Source: Hydrogenothermaceae bacterium (GTDB taxonomy: Bacteria > Aquificota > Aquificae > Hydrogenothermales > Hydrogenothermaceae). Taken from it: DNA of 7,212 nt. Positions 5,982-7,212 of this stretch are shown here, in pieces. Both the position numbers and the translations under genes were made by a program. The stretch is taken from contig JALSSE010000436.1 in assembly GCA_026984415.1 (NCBI GenBank), positions 1 through 7,212 on the forward strand, written 5' to 3'. How positions within the stretch are numbered: the first letter of the stretch is position 1; each line of letters starts with the position of its first letter. The notes under the pieces are model-generated. The model saw only the letters and a program-made list of their open reading frames with translations. It searched no databases and was not told the origin of the DNA.

Positions 5982-6676
5982 TCAACAAATACTTTGTTTT
6001 CAATAAGTTCAGTAAAAAATTTTTCCAGATAAGGCATTATTTCTTCTTTTTCAATTTCTATATTTTTTTCCTGAATTGATTCGTAAGGGGTAATACCACA
6101 GGAAATCTCATCTAAAATCTGATAAACAAAGTCTGTTAACTCAACTGTTTTAATTTCAAAATCAACAGGTTCTCTGAAAATAAGAAGGTTGTATCTTCCT
6201 TTATTACCAATAATTTCTTCTATTTCTATATCTTCATATCTGTGGACTGGATATTCATATATGTTTAGCCTTGCTGTAGAATTTATACTGTACTTTTTGT
6301 TCCAGTCAAATTCTGTTAGTTTTCCTGTTTCCTTTTCATTAGACAGCTCAATTTCAAGCCATTCGTAGTATATAAGGTCGTCAATAAATGGATAATCATT
6401 TTTAAACTTCCAGTCATTTTTTATTATAAATTCAGCAAATCCTTTTGCTTCCTTCCATAAAATCTGTTCTGAATGTTGTTCTTTTATATATTCCTCAACT
6501 AAAAGCTCAAATATTTTACTTCCTAAAATCTCCCTTGTATAAGGAAAAGCGTATTCAAAAGAATCTAAAAATCTGTTAAAAACAAGCTCTTTATAAAGTT
6601 CTGCTTCTTTTGAATTTGGTGGAATTTTTCCTGTTATGCTGTTGAAAAATTCAATCTGCATATTAAACTCTTGCAT
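5969..6676 (-). CDS. DUF2063/HvfC-type partner protein of an MNIO peptide-modifying enzyme
   Basis: This 235-residue protein resembles the DUF2063 (COG3219, HvfC/BufC) family, which works with DUF692 iron oxidases and is thought to present the precursor peptide to the oxidase. The family-like N-terminal helical domain is visible: ELYKELVFNRFLDSFEYAFPYTREILG at about 26-52, then GFAEFI near 79-84, and YPFIDDLIYYEWLEIEL at 95-111. A second domain (about 130-230) includes ARLNIYEYPVHRYE. The gene follows the MNIO gene in the same direction and overlaps it by 14 bases, so the two are probably translationally coupled. ATG 6676 was chosen because GGAG (complement of 6685-6688) lies eight bases upstream. 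Alternatives are GTG 6685, with no clear ribosome site, and ATG 6661, one base after the MNIO stop. The end overlaps the convergent CxxC gene by 13 bases. The family call rests on pattern resemblance plus context. Confidence 0.8.
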   Translation of the reverse strand: MQEFNMQIEFFNSITGKIPPNSKEAELYKELVFNRFLDSFEYAFPYTREILGSKIFELLVEEYIKEQHSEQILWKEAKGFAEFIIKNDWKFKNDYPFIDDLIYYEWLEIELSNEKETGKLTEFDWNKKYSINSTARLNIYEYPVHRYEDIEIEEIIGNKGRYNLLIFREPVDFEIKTVELTDFVYQILDEISCGITPYESIQEKNIEIEKEEIMPYLEKFFTELIENKVFVDYSS

Positions 6677-7212
6677 TTTCCACACTCCATTTAACTTTTT
6701 TATACTCTTCTATCAGTTGATTGTATTCTGGAATGTTGTTGTCCCTTTCTAATAAAACAGGAACATCTCCTAATCTTTTCAAGCTAAAATCAAGCAAGTC
6801 GTAAACAGGTTCACAAACATCAGCCCCATGGGTATCAATTATAATGTCATCAAATTTGTTATGTCCTGCTATATGAATGTATTCAACTTTAGAAAGGTCT
6901 AAATCTTCTATAAAATGGTAAGGGTCATATCCGTGGTTTAAAGAATTTACATAAACATTATTTACATCTAAAAGAAGTTTGCAATTTCCTTTTTCAAGGA
7001 CAAGATTTATAAATTCAACTTCTGACATTTCTGCATCAAATGAGTAGTAGTATGAAATATTTTCTAAAATTAAAGGTCTTTCTAAATAATCCTGAATGTA
7101 TCTTGCTTTCTCTCCTATGTATTCAGCTAATTTTTCTGAAAATGGGACAGGAAGTAAATCGTAAATATAACTTCCGTTTAGTGAAGAATAGCTAAGATGC
7201 TCTGAATAAATA
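6663..7212 (-). CDS. DUF692 multinuclear non-heme iron oxidase (MNIO), C-terminal 182 residues, cut by window edge
   Basis: The fragment is the C-terminal part of a TIM-barrel MNIO (COG3220; relatives MbnB, BufB, HvfB and TglH), enzymes that use an iron cluster and O2 to modify cysteines in ribosomal peptides. Seen, numbering from the first full codon at the right edge: SEHLSYSS (3-10) with the conserved Glu-His; DLLPVPFSE (18-26); LILENIS (47-53) with a metal-ligand Glu; LLLDVNNVYVNSLNHGYDP (79-97); IHIAGH (112-117); DTHG (126-129); and LLERDNNIP (153-161). These are the family's hallmark blocks, and the expected acidic, Asn and His metal ligands are present. The frame continues past 7212, so an internal Met at 7028 is not the start. 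Roughly the first third is missing, judging by the usual length of about 280 residues. The gene is followed by its usual DUF2063 partner. The substrate is unknown, because the precursor gene would lie upstream, outside the window. Confidence 0.9.
   Translation of the reverse strand, partial: IYSEHLSYSSLNGSYIYDLLPVPFSEKLAEYIGEKARYIQDYLERPLILENISYYYSFDAEMSEVEFINLVLEKGNCKLLLDVNNVYVNSLNHGYDPYHFIEDLDLSKVEYIHIAGHNKFDDIIIDTHGADVCEPVYDLLDFSLKRLGDVPVLLERDNNIPEYNQLIEEYKKVKWSVENARV
6685..6688 (-). promoter_or_regulatory. Ribosome binding site GGAG inside the end of the MNIO gene
   Basis: GGAG (complement of 6685-6688) lies within the last codons of the MNIO gene, eight bases before ATG 6676 of the DUF2063 gene. 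Its position favours this ATG over GTG 6685 and ATG 6661 and suggests coupled translation of the pair. Confidence 0.5.

Noticed and set aside
6663..7028. A short 121-residue protein starting at the Met at 7028
   Set aside because: The same frame continues upstream to the window edge with conserved MNIO blocks (SEHL, LILENIS), so this Met is internal.

Overview
The window is AT-rich (my rough impression is about one third G+C), gene-dense and without introns. It has short intergenic gaps and Shine-Dalgarno sites of the AGGAGG type, so it is bacterial. The protein style (Lys/Glu/Ile-rich), a stand-alone hisD, very tight gene packing and a sigma-54 activator together suggest a thermophilic Aquificota bacterium of the Hydrogenothermaceae type (Sulfurihydrogenibium or Persephonella relatives). 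That placement is inference from composition and general resemblance, not a search result.

Layout, left to right. At the left edge there may be the last codons of a rightward gene (3-62). It meets a leftward gene (88-1518) for a sigma-54-dependent activator with an unusual front end: a PilZ-like domain, a four-cysteine zinc ribbon, the AAA+ module and a Fis-type helix-turn-helix. A divergent intergenic region (1519-1714) carries a good leftward sigma-70-type promoter. To its right are two rightward genes: a 62-residue Cse60-like small protein (1715-1903) and an 814-residue MrfA/YprA-type DEAH helicase with a C-terminal CxCxxxCxxC zinc site (1945-4389). The helicase has no Shine-Dalgarno site. 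Instead a promoter-like sequence ends seven bases before its ATG, which suggests a leaderless mRNA. The helicase gene runs tail to tail into leftward hisD (4386-5669), and the two stop codons share a TTAA.

A second divergent gap (5670-5780) separates hisD from a rightward 66-residue protein with two CxxC pairs (5781-5981). That gene overlaps, tail to tail, the end of a leftward two-gene operon: a DUF2063/HvfC-type partner protein (5969-6676) and, upstream of it and cut by the right edge, a DUF692 multinuclear non-heme iron oxidase (MNIO, 6663-7212). MNIO plus DUF2063 is the modifying pair of several copper-binding or thiopeptide-type RiPP systems (methanobactin MbnB/MbnC, bufferin BufB/BufC). 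The precursor peptide, if present, would lie just beyond position 7212. This is the most promising lead in the window.

The genes do not form one pathway. The window combines a regulator, a repair-type helicase, a histidine biosynthesis enzyme and the end of a peptide-modification operon. No rRNA, tRNA, CRISPR array, insertion sequence or phage gene was seen, and no gene-free stretch exceeds 300 bases.
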